Shown: piece after piece, positions 17,482 through 26,310 of the stretch
How positions within the stretch are numbered: position 1 is the first letter of the stretch
Layout of the letters: each line of letters opens with the position of its first letter
NCBI GenBank assembly: GCA_028818695.1
Contig: JAPPNK010000029.1
Span: forward strand, 225,450-289,449
Length of the DNA stretch: 64,000 bases
Reading direction: 5' to 3'
Source: Candidatus Poribacteria bacterium
GTDB lineage: Bacteria > Poribacteria > WGA-4E > GCA-2687025
The notes under the pieces: generated by a model
What the model saw: the letters and a program-made list of their open reading frames with translations, nothing else
The model's database searches: none
Told to the model about the DNA's origin: nothing
Position numbers and translations under genes: made by a program

Positions 17482-18555
17482 TTATTGCGTTTCGGCGTTG
17501 TGATCGGCTTCTTTGGCGGAGCCGCGCTTCATGACAAGAAAAACGCCAGCCAAAACAAGCAGCAAGAGAGCCGCCCCTCCGCCCAGCAGCAGCTGCAGAC
17601 CTTTCGCGTTCCCTTGTGTCGGCGCCTGCATGTTCAGCGCCGCCATGAACTTGGGCGGAAACTCAAACACGATTGGAGCGCCGGCGCTGTCAAGGATCGG
17701 GCCGCTGGCGTCGCGGAAAGGGATTTTCACCGCTCCGCCCTCAACCTGAACCTCCAGCCCGATATACTCGACTTTTCGGATCATCTCAAAGAAGAGATTG
17801 CGCAGTTTCTTGGCGCGCTCCTCGCGCGGCGTCTTCTGCTCCGCCAGCTCCACATCCAGTTTTGTCAGCTCATATTCGATCCGGTCCACGAGAAACATAA
17901 ATCTTCTCTCCATATACCGCTCCAGCATGGGAGAAGGCGGAGGGGTCAACCCCGACGGGTTGGGGCGGACAATCTCCCTCTCGATAATATGATTGATTTT
18001 GCCGATATGCTTGGAGAAAAAATCCATAAACCACTTATTTCTGAGCTCCTGCAATCCCTCCGTCAGCTCGCTCGCGGCAGGGTCGTCGCCTATACTCTCC
18101 TCTATCTTGAGCAGCGATTGCAACTTTGATGCGAATTCGTCGCCTCGTCTTCCGCCTCCTCCGCCTGTAGGACTGTAATGATAGAAGAGCAGCGACTGCT
18201 TGCGCTCATTGTACCGCGCTCTCGAATTGCCGTCCGGCTCCATCTCATGGATTTGGCGCATCTGCCGGAGATACATCTGGCGCAGGATCGGTATGCGCTC
18301 TTCGTTCGGCGTCTTTTGCGTTGCCATGTGCGCGTTCTGCAACAGCAGCTGATTGCCAACCTCCGAGAACAGTCTGGCAAGGTTTTGCGCCATGACAGAG
18401 CTAGGGTTGCCTTTGGCAAGCCCCTGCCCGTGTTCAACCAGCTGATAGACCGCCTCTTCCAGATGGGGGGTGAAAGCGTCCTGGTCGGCGCGCAGCGGCA
18501 GGCATACAAACGCCAGCGCGACAAGAACAGCGGTCGGCGGAGCGGTTCGGGTCAT
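17482..18555 (-). CDS. Array paralog 10: two-domain extracytoplasmic protein with C-terminal anchor
   Basis: 357 residues. The signal is MTRTAPPTAVLVALAFVCLP. Domain 1 holds NEERIPILRQMYLRQMRQIH and ARYNERKQSLLFYHY, followed by GGGGGRRGDEF. Domain 2 holds ELTKLDVELAEQKTPREERA and a beta segment (VQVEGGAVKIPFRD). TM LLLGGGAALLLLVLAGVFLV is followed by MKRGSAKEAD, so the domains face the periplasm or outside. Its start overlaps the previous stop by 4 nt. Long stretches are identical at DNA level to paralog 9 at an offset of about 1,070 bp, a recent tandem duplication. Function unknown. Confidence 0.86.
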   Translation of the reverse strand: MTRTAPPTAVLVALAFVCLPLRADQDAFTPHLEEAVYQLVEHGQGLAKGNPSSVMAQNLARLFSEVGNQLLLQNAHMATQKTPNEERIPILRQMYLRQMRQIHEMEPDGNSRARYNERKQSLLFYHYSPTGGGGGRRGDEFASKLQSLLKIEESIGDDPAASELTEGLQELRNKWFMDFFSKHIGKINHIIEREIVRPNPSGLTPPPSPMLERYMERRFMFLVDRIEYELTKLDVELAEQKTPREERAKKLRNLFFEMIRKVEYIGLEVQVEGGAVKIPFRDASGPILDSAGAPIVFEFPPKFMAALNMQAPTQGNAKGLQLLLGGGAALLLLVLAGVFLVMKRGSAKEADHNAETQ

Positions 18556-19625
18556 GATTCAGCTTCGGCGTTGCGATCGGCTTCTTTGGCGGAATCGCGC
18601 TTCATGACAAGAAAGACGCCCGCCAAAACAAGCAGCAAAACAGCCGCCCCTCCGCCCAGCAGCAGCTGCAGACCTTTCGCGTTCCCTTGTGTCGGCGCCT
18701 GCATGTTCAGCGCCGCCATGAACTTGGGCGGAAACTCAAACACGATTGGAGCGCCGGCGCTGTCAAGGATCGGGCCGCTGGCGTCGCGGAAAGGGATTTT
18801 CACCGCTCCGCCCTCAACCTGAACCTCCAGCCCGATATACTCGACTTTTCGGATCATCTCAAAGAAAAGGTTGCGCAGTTTCTCGGCGCGCTCCTCGCGC
18901 GGCGTCTTCTGCTCTGCCAGCTCCGCATCCAGTTTTGTCAGCTCATATTCGATCCGGTTCATGAGACTACTAAACCTTCTATCCGTATACCGCTCCAGCA
19001 TGGTAGGAGGCGGAGGGGTCAACCCCGACGGGTTGGGGCGGACAATCTCCCTCTCGATGATATGATGGATTTTTCTTTGATGCTTGAAATAATTCCTAAA
19101 CCACTTATGTAAGAGCTCCTGCAATCCCTCCGTCAGCTCGCTCGCGGCAGGGTCGTCGCCTATACTCTCCTCTATCTTGAGCAGCGATTGCAACTTTGAT
19201 GCGAATTCGTCGCCTCGTCTTCCGCCTCCTCCGCCTGTAGGACTGTAATGATAGAAGAGCAGCGACTGCTTGCGCTCATTGTACCGCGCTCTCGAATTGC
19301 CGTCCGGCTCCATCTCATGGATTTGGCGCATCTGCCGGAGATACATCTGGCGCAGGATCGGTATGCGCTCTTCGTTCGGCGTCTTTTGCGTTGCCATGTG
19401 CGCGTTCTGCAACAGCAGCTGATTGCCAACCTCCGAGAACAGCCTGGCAAGGTTTTGCGCCATGACAGAGCTAGGGTTGCCGTTGGCAAGCCCCTGCCCG
19501 TGTTCAACCAGCTGATAAACCGCCTCTGCCAGATGGGGGGCGAAAGCGTCCTGGTCGGCGCGCAGCGGCAGGCATACAACCGTCAGCGCAATTAGAACGG
19601 CGGTCGGCAGAGCGGTTCGGATCAT
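18552..19625 (-). CDS. Array paralog 9: two-domain extracytoplasmic protein with C-terminal anchor
   Basis: 357 residues, near-twin of paralog 10, with the same architecture and length. Differences are concentrated in the linker between the domains (KWFRNYFKHQRKIHH here, KWFMDFFSKHIGKINH there) and in a few signal-peptide residues. The TM is LLLGGGAAVLLLVLAGVFLV. It overlaps both neighbours by 4 nt (18552-18555 and 19622-19625), so translation of paralogs 8, 9 and 10 is probably coupled. Function unknown. Confidence 0.86.
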   Translation of the reverse strand: MIRTALPTAVLIALTVVCLPLRADQDAFAPHLAEAVYQLVEHGQGLANGNPSSVMAQNLARLFSEVGNQLLLQNAHMATQKTPNEERIPILRQMYLRQMRQIHEMEPDGNSRARYNERKQSLLFYHYSPTGGGGGRRGDEFASKLQSLLKIEESIGDDPAASELTEGLQELLHKWFRNYFKHQRKIHHIIEREIVRPNPSGLTPPPPTMLERYTDRRFSSLMNRIEYELTKLDAELAEQKTPREERAEKLRNLFFEMIRKVEYIGLEVQVEGGAVKIPFRDASGPILDSAGAPIVFEFPPKFMAALNMQAPTQGNAKGLQLLLGGGAAVLLLVLAGVFLVMKRDSAKEADRNAEAES

Positions 19626-21606
19626 GATTCAGTTTCAGCGTTGTGAACGGCTTCTTTGGCAGAGCCGCGCTTCATGACAAGAAAGACGCCCGCCAAAACA
19701 AGCAGCAAAACAGCCGCCCCTCCGCCCAGCAACAGCTGCAAACGCTTCGCGCTCCCTTGGCTGGCGCTCGAAATCATCACCGCCGCCATGAGCTTGGGCG
19801 GAAACTCAAACACGATTGGAGCGCCGGCGCTGTCAAGGATCGGTCCTCTGGCGTCGCGGAAGGGGATTTTCACCGCTGCGCCCTCAACCTGAACCTCCAG
19901 CCCGATATACTCGACTTTTCGGATTATCTCGAAGAAAAGGTTGCGCAGTTTCTTGGCGCGCTCCTCGCGCGGCGTCTTCTGCTCCGCCAGCTCCACATCC
20001 AGTTTTGTCAGCTCATATTCGATCTGCCTCATGAGATCGCGGAGGTTTCTACGCATAGACCGCTCCAGGGGGGTAGGAGGCGGAGGGGTCAACCCCCCAG
20101 GATTGGGGGGGACGATCTCCCTCTCGACAATATGACGGATTTCGCTTCGATGCTTGTGTTCAAGATCCCACAACCTATGGGAGAGCTCCTGCAATCCCTC
20201 CGTCAGCTCGCTCGCGGCAGGGTCGTCGACTATACTTTTCTCTAACTTGAGCAGCGATTGCAACTTTGATGAGAATCCGGTTCCGCCTCCGCCGCCTCCC
20301 CCTGTAGGACCATAATGATAGAAGGACAGCGACTGCTCGCGCTCATTGTATAAAACCATCGAATTGCCGTCCGGCTTCATCTCATGGATTTGGCGCATCT
20401 GCCGGAGATACTGCTGGCGCAGGATCGGTATGCGCTCTTCGTCCGGCGTCTTTTGCGCTTCCATCTGTTCGTTCTGCAACAACAGCTGGTTGCCAATCTC
20501 TGAGAACAGTCTGGCGAGGTTTTGCGCCATGACGGAGCTAGGGTCGTCTTTGGCAAGCTTCCGCCCATGTTCAGTCAGCTGATAGACCGCCTCTTCCAGC
20601 TGCGCGGTGAAGCTCATAGGGGGAAGCGGTTTGGGAGGCTCGGGCGGCTGAGCGGAGGCAGGCAGAGCGACCGTCTTCAACCCTAGAATGCTCATCAGCT
20701 TGTGAGGATAGGCAAAGACGATCGGGTTGCCGGCAGGGTCGACTCTCGGTTTACCGATACAGTCTAAAAAGAGAATCTGACCCGTCGGCTCATTGTATCG
20801 AACGACCGGCCATATCTCGCCGACCCGCTGAACGATTTCTAAAAACCGCTCGCGCAGTTTCTTGGAGCGCTCCTCGTCGGTCAGATTCTGTTCGCCCAGC
20901 TGAATATCCAGTTTCGAGAGCTCGTAGAAGACGGTATTAACCATGGATTCAGCGCCGTCCGGAAACTCCAGCATAAGGGCGACAGGGGACGCCGTACCGC
21001 TTGCTGGAGACGCTGGCTCAGCGTGGCGCAGATCGCTAATATGATCATGGTTTGTGAAAGAGAAATCGCTCCAACTGTCATTGAGCTCCATCAAAGCGAG
21101 CAACAGATTGTCCGAATATGAATCGTAGTCCTCTTGATTTAGCCCGATATTGAGCAGTTCCCTGAGTCTCCTACATATGCCGCCGCCCCCGCCCCCGCCG
21201 CCGAATCCGCCGGACGATCGGACGTTGTAATGGTAAAAGCTCAGCGATTGCATCCGTTCATTGTAGATCGCCGCGGAGGCTCCGTCCGGCTTCATCTCAT
21301 GGATCTTACGCATCTGCTGGAGATACAGCCGTCGCAGAATCGGTATGCGCTCCTCAACGGGCGTTTTTTTCTGGCGCAGCTGCGCGTTCTCTTGAATCAG
21401 CTGTTGTCCGATATTCGTAAACAGCTCGCTCAGGTCTTTCGCCATGAAAGAATTTGGGTCATCTTCGGCAAGTTTCTCCCCCTCTTTTTTAGCTCTTCAA
21501 CGCCCGCTTTCAGCTCGCGGGTGAAAGCGGCGTCGTCGGCGCGCAGCGGCAGGCATACAACAGCCAGCGCAACAAGAACGGCGGTCGTCAAGGCGGTTCG
21601 TATCAT
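19622..21606 (-). CDS. Array paralog 8: four-domain fused protein read across a -1 frameshift
   Basis: From ATG 21606 (behind GGAG) frame 0 gives a signal peptide and EFTRELKAGVEELKKR-type helix, then stops at 21430-21432 after 58 residues. The rest of the protein lies in the -1 frame. Slippage on the A-AAA-AAG heptamer (21484-21490) restores EGEKLAEDDPNSFMAKD, exactly the paralog consensus, giving about 661 residues. It holds four domain copies (two two-domain units joined by PPEPPKPLPP) and one C-terminal TM. Either a programmed frameshift, or a lost A in a homopolymer (mutation or assembly error). A start at the internal ATG 21445 (607 residues) would lack a signal peptide. Confidence 0.8.
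21484..21490 (-). promoter_or_regulatory. Candidate -1 ribosomal frameshift heptamer A-AAA-AAG
   Basis: On the minus strand the frame reads CTA AAA AAG AGG GGG, giving the X-XXY-YYZ heptamer of the dnaX type in the correct phase. A GA-rich, Shine-Dalgarno-like stretch (AGAGGGGGAG) follows immediately. A -1 slip yields the frame conserved in the paralogs. Confidence 0.5.
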
Positions 21607-21666
21607 GGCGTCTCCTTTCAGCCAATGCGGCGGCAGATCAAGCGCGCCGACCTTTTACCATTGCGA

Positions 21667-21695
21667 AGTATAAAGCGCAAAAGTGCCGACCGCAA
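21667..21695 (-). promoter_or_regulatory. Possible promoter upstream of paralog 8
   Basis: Minus-strand TTGCGG (21690-21695), 17-nt spacer, TATACT (21667-21672), about 60 nt before ATG 21606, in the 125-nt gap 21607-21731. The gap also carries a relic gene start (GGAGAAACCG then ATGCGCCGAT at about 21706-21724) resembling those of paralogs 12 and 13. Confidence 0.4.
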
Positions 21696-21731
21696 ATTGG
21701 CGGGCTGCATCGGCGCATCGGTTTCTCCAGT

Positions 21732-22757
21732 TTATCCAGCGGTTTTAGGGCGGCGCTCTCTCTTTCTAAAGTATAAGAAAGCCAGCCCGCATACCGCAAA
21801 TGCCGCCGCGATAGCGATGCGAAGGCGCCGCGTTTTGTTCCGATGATTCCATATGTCGAGAACCCCAAGAATTTCCGCTGAAATCCTCCCGCCGCCGCGT
21901 TCATAACTTCCCGGATCGGGGGTATGGATGAACAGAAGCGTGAAGTCGCCCGCGTCGTATTCCACCTCGTAATTCTCGACAGGTTTAAAATCGTTGAACC
22001 GCTTCATCCATTTTTGAAACCGACCGCGCAGCTTGGAGACGCGTTTGTCGTATGAGGCGTTTTGTCGGCGCAGTTCGCCGTCCAATTTGATCATATCGGC
22101 GCTGATTTCGGAGATGCGCTCGTTGAATCGCTGCGCAAACTCCCTATCCGTCTTGTCCTTGTAGATGTTTCGATACGCTTCTTTGAAATCGTCAAGCGCG
22201 TATTTCAAGGCGCGGGTGAAGGCGTTTGGGTCGGTTCGCAGCTCCTGTTCGACAAACGAATGCAGATCGAAGAGCCGCTCAAGATTGCTCCCTAAGCCGA
22301 TCTCAAAGAGGCTGACGCTGCCGCTCGCCAACAGATCTCCTTTAGAAGAAGCGCGGGAAACGGAGCCGGATTCGTAGATTCTCATGTTCTGATGCGCTTC
22401 ATCGTATCTCACTTTCGCCCCGTTGATCGGTTTCAGATCATGCAGCGGCTCCATCTGTTCGCGGTAACGCTTGCGAAGCATGTCAATGCTCTCCTCGCGG
22501 GAAATGTTCCGCGCGAGGAGCTGCTCGTCATATTCGGTCAACGCCGTTGCCGTATTGGAGAGGATGTCGGCAATCTGTTTCGCCAGTTCAGATTCGGGGA
22601 GCTCTCGGTGAATGGTTTGGCTGGCAGTCATGAGATCGTTGACGCCCGCTTGAAGCTGTGTCGAAATGGAGTCTAGATTCGTTTGCGCCGCGTTTTGGAG
22701 AAGCGGCGCGGCGGTCAAAGCAAGCAAGACGGCAGTTGCTGAGGCGCGGCGGGACAT
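21732..22757 (-). CDS. Array paralog 7: divergent two-domain protein linking the small and large subgroups
   Basis: 341 residues from ATG 22757, preferred over 22772 because GGAG lies 6 nt before it. Signal peptide SATAVLLALTAAPLL. Domain 1 has ALTEYDEQLLARNISREES and HDLKPINGAKVRYDEAHQNM. Domain 2 has IKLDGELRRQNASYDKRVS and FNDFKPVENYEVEYDAGDF. The C-terminal TM (IAIAAAFAVCGLAFLYF) is followed by RKRERRPK. Domain 1 keeps features of both subgroups (YDEQLL-x-x-N as in the small proteins, LKP-VRYDE as in the large ones), so it ties the whole array into one family. No glycine run. Function unknown. Confidence 0.83.
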   Translation of the reverse strand: MSRRASATAVLLALTAAPLLQNAAQTNLDSISTQLQAGVNDLMTASQTIHRELPESELAKQIADILSNTATALTEYDEQLLARNISREESIDMLRKRYREQMEPLHDLKPINGAKVRYDEAHQNMRIYESGSVSRASSKGDLLASGSVSLFEIGLGSNLERLFDLHSFVEQELRTDPNAFTRALKYALDDFKEAYRNIYKDKTDREFAQRFNERISEISADMIKLDGELRRQNASYDKRVSKLRGRFQKWMKRFNDFKPVENYEVEYDAGDFTLLFIHTPDPGSYERGGGRISAEILGVLDIWNHRNKTRRLRIAIAAAFAVCGLAFLYFRKRERRPKTAG

Positions 22758-22768
22758 GGGTCTCTCCT

Positions 22769-23419
22769 TCATTGCCCAATTTCGAGCAGGGTGTAGATTT
22801 TTGGCAAGGGAATGCCGTCAAAATAAGTCATGACTTCGTCGGCTGTGTTGGATAAGCTTGGGTCTCTATCCAGCTCGTCAAATTTCTTTCCTGTTTCTAC
22901 ATACCGCTCGCGCAGCGCGGCGATTCGCTCTTGGCGCGGAAGATTTTGTTGGCGCGATTCCGCATCGATACGGGCAAGATCGACGCTTAAATCGGAGAAC
23001 ATGACCGCGATCCCCGCCGCGAATTCGGAACTAGAAAACTTGTCGTTGATATCTTGCGCGATCTGGTCAAGCTCTTGGATCGCCTCTTGAAGCTGAACCG
23101 CGAAGGCGTCTGGGGCGTCCGCTTCAAGGGCGTCGGACGGAGAGGCGGATTCGCCGCCGCTGTCGGACGAGGAGGCGGACTCTTTGGCTTCGGCGTTTTC
23201 AGGAACGGGAGGCTCTTCTTGACTCTCCGGCGCGGAGATTTCGTCGGCGGTTTGCGTCGGCTCTTCCGCAGATTTTTGCTCAATGCTTGGCGACTGCTCC
23301 TCTACGGGGAGTCCGTTTTCAGCCTCGTCTCCAGAGCCGCCGGCGATGACGAAATATAAAACGGCGAAGGCGGCTAAAATAACAACCGCTAAGACAGCGA
23401 AAATGACATTCAGGCGCAT
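22769..23419 (-). CDS. Array paralog 6: small one-domain protein with N-terminal anchor
   Basis: 216 residues. Residues 1-27 (MRLNVIFAVLAVVILAAFAV then LYFVIAGG) are a signal anchor with an Arg before it, predicting N-in/C-out. Residues about 30-105 are an acidic Glu/Pro/Ala/Ser linker without cysteine. One domain copy follows (LQEAIQELDQIAQDIN, then SDLSVDLARIDAESRQQNLP and RQERIAALRERY). The end KIYTLLEIGQ is a variant of the KLxTLLGL ending shared by the small paralogs. It lies 11 nt before paralog 7. Function unknown. Confidence 0.83.
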   Translation of the reverse strand: MRLNVIFAVLAVVILAAFAVLYFVIAGGSGDEAENGLPVEEQSPSIEQKSAEEPTQTADEISAPESQEEPPVPENAEAKESASSSDSGGESASPSDALEADAPDAFAVQLQEAIQELDQIAQDINDKFSSSEFAAGIAVMFSDLSVDLARIDAESRQQNLPRQERIAALRERYVETGKKFDELDRDPSLSNTADEVMTYFDGIPLPKIYTLLEIGQ

Positions 23420-23483
23420 TGTGTTTTCCTTTCATGCGCGTTGCGCCTCTGGTCAAATAGAGGCGGTTGAAGCACCGCGGCCG

Positions 23484-24116
23484 TCAGTCCAGGCCAAGCA
23501 GCGTTACGAGCTTCAAACGTTCTATTTCCTCCATTGCCGTCGCTATTGCCGGATCGTTCTCATCATGTTCCGGCTCCCCGACCTGTTCCGCAATCTGGAA
23601 GGAGCGCGCCTTCAGCTTCGCAATCCGCTCTTCTTTCGTCAAGTTCTGGCTCAGCAGCTGCTCGTTATAGCGCGTCAGCTCGTCCGAATGGCGGGCGGCC
23701 ATATCCGTCATATACATGCTCACCGGATTGTTTGGAAATCGCGACCGCAAGGAGTTGGCGAATTGGGTGAACTCTTCGAGCGCGTCCAGAAGTTCGACGG
23801 TGAACGGGTCTTGCGGAGCGGCTTGCGGAGCGTCGGGCTGTGTCGCGCCGGCGCTCTCGCCGGACAGGATGGCGGACTCTTCGACTTCGGCGTTTTCAGG
23901 AACAGAAACTTCTTCTTGCCGCTCGGGCGTAGAGGTTTCGGCGGCGGTTTGCGTCGGCGTTTCGGCAGCGCTCTGCTCAATGCGCGGCGATTGATCCTCT
24001 ACAGAGAGGCCGTTTTCAGGCTCGTCTCCAGAGCCGCCGGCGATGATGAAGTATAAAACGGCGAAGGCGGCCAAAACAACGACCGCTAAAACAGCGAGAA
24101 TGACGTTCAGACGCAT
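23484..24116 (-). CDS. Array paralog 5: small one-domain protein with N-terminal anchor
   Basis: 210 residues: signal anchor MRLNVILAVLAVVVLAAFAV, acidic linker, then one domain (FTVELLDALEEFTQFANSL, SDELTRYNEQLLSQNLTKEE then RIAKLKARSFQ). It ends KLVTLLGLD. It has its own predicted promoter (24149-24177). Its linker and domain start are nearly the same as in paralogs 2 and 3, with substitutions mostly after the SQNL motif. Function unknown. Confidence 0.83.
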   Translation of the reverse strand: MRLNVILAVLAVVVLAAFAVLYFIIAGGSGDEPENGLSVEDQSPRIEQSAAETPTQTAAETSTPERQEEVSVPENAEVEESAILSGESAGATQPDAPQAAPQDPFTVELLDALEEFTQFANSLRSRFPNNPVSMYMTDMAARHSDELTRYNEQLLSQNLTKEERIAKLKARSFQIAEQVGEPEHDENDPAIATAMEEIERLKLVTLLGLD

Positions 24117-24148
24117 TACATATTTTCCATAGTTTATAAATCGCCCTT

Positions 24149-24177
24149 ATTCTAAAATGACAGCGCCTGATTGTCAA
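24149..24177 (-). promoter_or_regulatory. Internal sigma70-type promoter in the array
   Basis: Minus-strand TTGACA (24172-24177), 17-nt spacer, TAGAAT (24149-24154), 33 nt before ATG 24116, in the widest spacer between small paralogs (24117-24239). The close match to consensus suggests the array is read as at least two units. Confidence 0.6.
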
Positions 24178-24187
24178 TTGCCGTCCA

Positions 24188-24208
24188 GCGCCTTTCCAGT
24201 GAAGGCGC
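24188..24208. other. 7-bp perfect stem-loop between paralogs 4 and 5
   Basis: GCGCCTT (24188-24194) pairs with AAGGCGC (24202-24208) around a 7-nt loop, about 32 nt after the stop of paralog 4 and just upstream of the internal promoter. There is no U-tract, so it is a weak terminator candidate. Confidence 0.35.
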
Positions 24209-24239
24209 GTCAGGGCATGACGCTCTCCCTTCTCGTCTG

Positions 24240-24896
24240 TTATAAGCCGAGCAGCTGTGTGAGTTTTTTCGGTTCATTCGATTCGAGAAATTGCGAAACC
24301 GCTTCCACATCTTCACTCATCGGATCAAAGCCCGCCATCATCGACTCCATCTCCTCTTCAAACCGCTTACCGACTTCCTCAGCCCGCTGTTTCAACTTGG
24401 CGATGCGCTCTTCTCTTGTCAGGCTCTGCCTGCTCAATTCAGCGTCGTATCGCATCAGCGTGGAACCAAGATCGGAGAATAAATCTGCGGAAATTTCTGC
24501 AAGCTTAGAATTTGGAAACCTGTCAAGCATCCTTTGCACAATATCGTTCATTTCATCGACTCCCTCTTGAAGCTCAAGTGTGAACGGGTCTTGCGGAGCG
24601 GCTTGCGGGGCGTCAGGTTGTGTCGCGCCGGCGCTCTCGCCGGACGGGGCGGCGGACTCTTCAGCCTCGGCGTCTTCATAGACAGGAGCCTCTTCTTGCC
24701 GCTCCGGCGCAGAGGTTTCGTCGGCGGTTTGCGTCGGCGTTTCGGCAGCGCTCTGTTCAATGCGCGGCGATTGATCCTCTACAGAGAGGCTGTTTTCAGG
24801 CGCGTCTCCGGAGCCGCCGGCGATGACGAAGTAAAGAACGGCGAAGGCGGCCAAAATAACAACCGTTAAGACAGCGAAAATGACATTTAGGCGCAT
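24240..24896 (-). CDS. Array paralog 4: small one-domain protein with N-terminal anchor
   Basis: 218 residues: anchor MRLNVIFAVLTVVILAAFAV, acidic linker containing ENSLSVEDQSPRIEQSAAET (shared almost exactly with paralogs 2, 3 and 5), one domain (LELQEGVDEMNDIVQRMLD, STLMRYDAELSRQSLTREER then IAKLKQRAEEVGKRFEEEM). It ends KKLTQLLGL. The domain is more divergent than in paralogs 2, 3 and 5 while the linker is nearly identical, a mosaic pattern. Function unknown. Confidence 0.83.
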   Translation of the reverse strand: MRLNVIFAVLTVVILAAFAVLYFVIAGGSGDAPENSLSVEDQSPRIEQSAAETPTQTADETSAPERQEEAPVYEDAEAEESAAPSGESAGATQPDAPQAAPQDPFTLELQEGVDEMNDIVQRMLDRFPNSKLAEISADLFSDLGSTLMRYDAELSRQSLTREERIAKLKQRAEEVGKRFEEEMESMMAGFDPMSEDVEAVSQFLESNEPKKLTQLLGL

Positions 24897-24963
24897 TGTG
24901 TTTTCCTTTCATGCGCGTTTGCGCCTCCGGTCAAATAGAGGCGCGGTTGGGGAGCTGCGGCCG

Positions 24964-25596
24964 TCAGTTCCAGCCAAGCAGCGTTCTGATCTTCAATCGT
25001 TCTATTTCCTTCATTGCCGTTGCTATTGCCGGATCGTCCTCATCAAATTCTGGCTCCTCGACTTGATCGGTAATCTGGGAGGAACGCTCCTTCAGCCTCG
25101 CAATCCGTTCTTCTCTCGTCAAGTTCTGGCTCAGCAGCTGCTCGTTATAGCGCGTTATCTTGTCCGAATGGCGGGCGGCTATATCCGTAATATACATGCT
25201 CACCAGACTGTTTGGAAATCGCGACTGCAAGGAGTCAGCAAACAGGGTAAACTCTTCGAGCGCGTCCTGAAGTTCGACGGTGAGCGGGTCTTTCGGAGCG
25301 GCTTGCGGGGCGTCGGGTTGCGTCGCGCCGGCGCTCTCGTCGGACGGGGCGGCGGACTCTTCGGCTTCGGCGCTTTCAAGGACGGGAGCCTCTTCTTGCC
25401 GCTCCGGCGCAGAGGTTTCGTCGGCGGTTTGCGTCGGCGTTTCGGCAGCGTTCTGTTCAATGCGCGGCGATTGATCCTCTATGGAGAGGCCGTTTTCAGC
25501 CTCGTCTCCGGAGCCGCCGGCGAGAACAAAATAGAGAACAACGAAGGCAGCCAAGACCGCTGCCGCTAAGACGGCGAGAATGATGTTGAGACGCAT
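24964..25596 (-). CDS. Array paralog 3: small one-domain protein with N-terminal anchor
   Basis: 210 residues: anchor MRLNIILAVLAAAVLAAFVV, acidic linker, one domain (LTVELQDALEEFTLFADSL, SDKITRYNEQLLSQNLTREE then RIARLKERSSQITDQ). It ends KIRTLLGWN. Very similar to paralog 5. The 67-nt spacer to the next gene contains no strong promoter match. Function unknown. Confidence 0.83.
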   Translation of the reverse strand: MRLNIILAVLAAAVLAAFVVLYFVLAGGSGDEAENGLSIEDQSPRIEQNAAETPTQTADETSAPERQEEAPVLESAEAEESAAPSDESAGATQPDAPQAAPKDPLTVELQDALEEFTLFADSLQSRFPNSLVSMYITDIAARHSDKITRYNEQLLSQNLTREERIARLKERSSQITDQVEEPEFDEDDPAIATAMKEIERLKIRTLLGWN

Positions 25597-25632
25597 GGCG
25601 GTTTCCTTTCATGCGGGGTTGAGGCGCCGCGG

Positions 25633-26295
25633 TCACCAGTCGAGGCCAAGCAGAGTCATGAGCTTCCTCGGCATGTTCGCTTCCATATAACGCCCCATCT
25701 CCTCCATGGACGCCGCCAGCGCCGGATCGTCTATATCAAATTCCGGCTCATCGGCTTGATCGGTGATCTGTTCGGCGCGCTCCTTCAGCTTCGCAATCCG
25801 TTTCTCTCTTGTCAAGTTCTGGCTCAGCAGCTGCTCGTCATAGCGTGTCAACTCGTCCGAGAGACGGCCGACCACATCGACAACGAATACGCTCATCGGA
25901 TTGTTTGGAAATCGCGACCGCAAGGAGTCGGCAAATTGGGTGAACTCTTCGAGCGCTTCCAGAAGTTCGACGGTGAACGGGTCTTGCGGACCGGCTTGCG
26001 AGGCGTCGGACTGCGTCGCGCCGGCGCTCACGCTGTCGTCGGACGGGGAAGCAGACTCTTCTGCCTCGGCGTTTTCAAGGATGGGAGCCTCTTCTTGCCG
26101 CTCCGGCGCGGAGGTTTCGTCGGCGGTTTGCGTCGGCTCTTCGGCAACGCTCTGTTCAATGCGCGGCGATTGATCCTCTACGGAGAGGCCGTTTTCAAGC
26201 TCGTCTCCGGAGCCGCCAGCGATGACGAAGTAAAGAACGACAAAGGCGGCCAAAATGACCGCCGCTAAGACAGCGAAAATGATGCTCAAACGCAT
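25633..26295 (-). CDS. Array paralog 2: small one-domain protein with N-terminal anchor
   Basis: 220 residues: anchor MRLSIIFAVLAAVILAAFVV, acidic linker, one domain (FTVELLEALEEFTQFADSL, SDELTRYDEQLLSQNLTREK then RIAKLKERAEQ). It ends KLMTLLGLDW. It lies 36 nt before paralog 3 and 15 nt after paralog 1. Function unknown. Confidence 0.83.
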   Translation of the reverse strand: MRLSIIFAVLAAVILAAFVVLYFVIAGGSGDELENGLSVEDQSPRIEQSVAEEPTQTADETSAPERQEEAPILENAEAEESASPSDDSVSAGATQSDASQAGPQDPFTVELLEALEEFTQFADSLRSRFPNNPMSVFVVDVVGRLSDELTRYDEQLLSQNLTREKRIAKLKERAEQITDQADEPEFDIDDPALAASMEEMGRYMEANMPRKLMTLLGLDW

Positions 26296-26310
26296 GGCGA
26301 TTTCCTTTCT

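Noticed and set aside
14007-21606. Poly-glycine runs as sequencing or assembly noise
   Set aside because: They recur at the same domain boundary in several paralogs with different codons, so they are real linkers.
14007-22757. C-terminal TM regions as LPXTG or PEP-CTERM sorting signals
   Set aside because: Neither an LPxTG nor a PEP motif precedes the hydrophobic segment, and the tails are long and acidic rather than short and basic; a plain TM anchor fits better.
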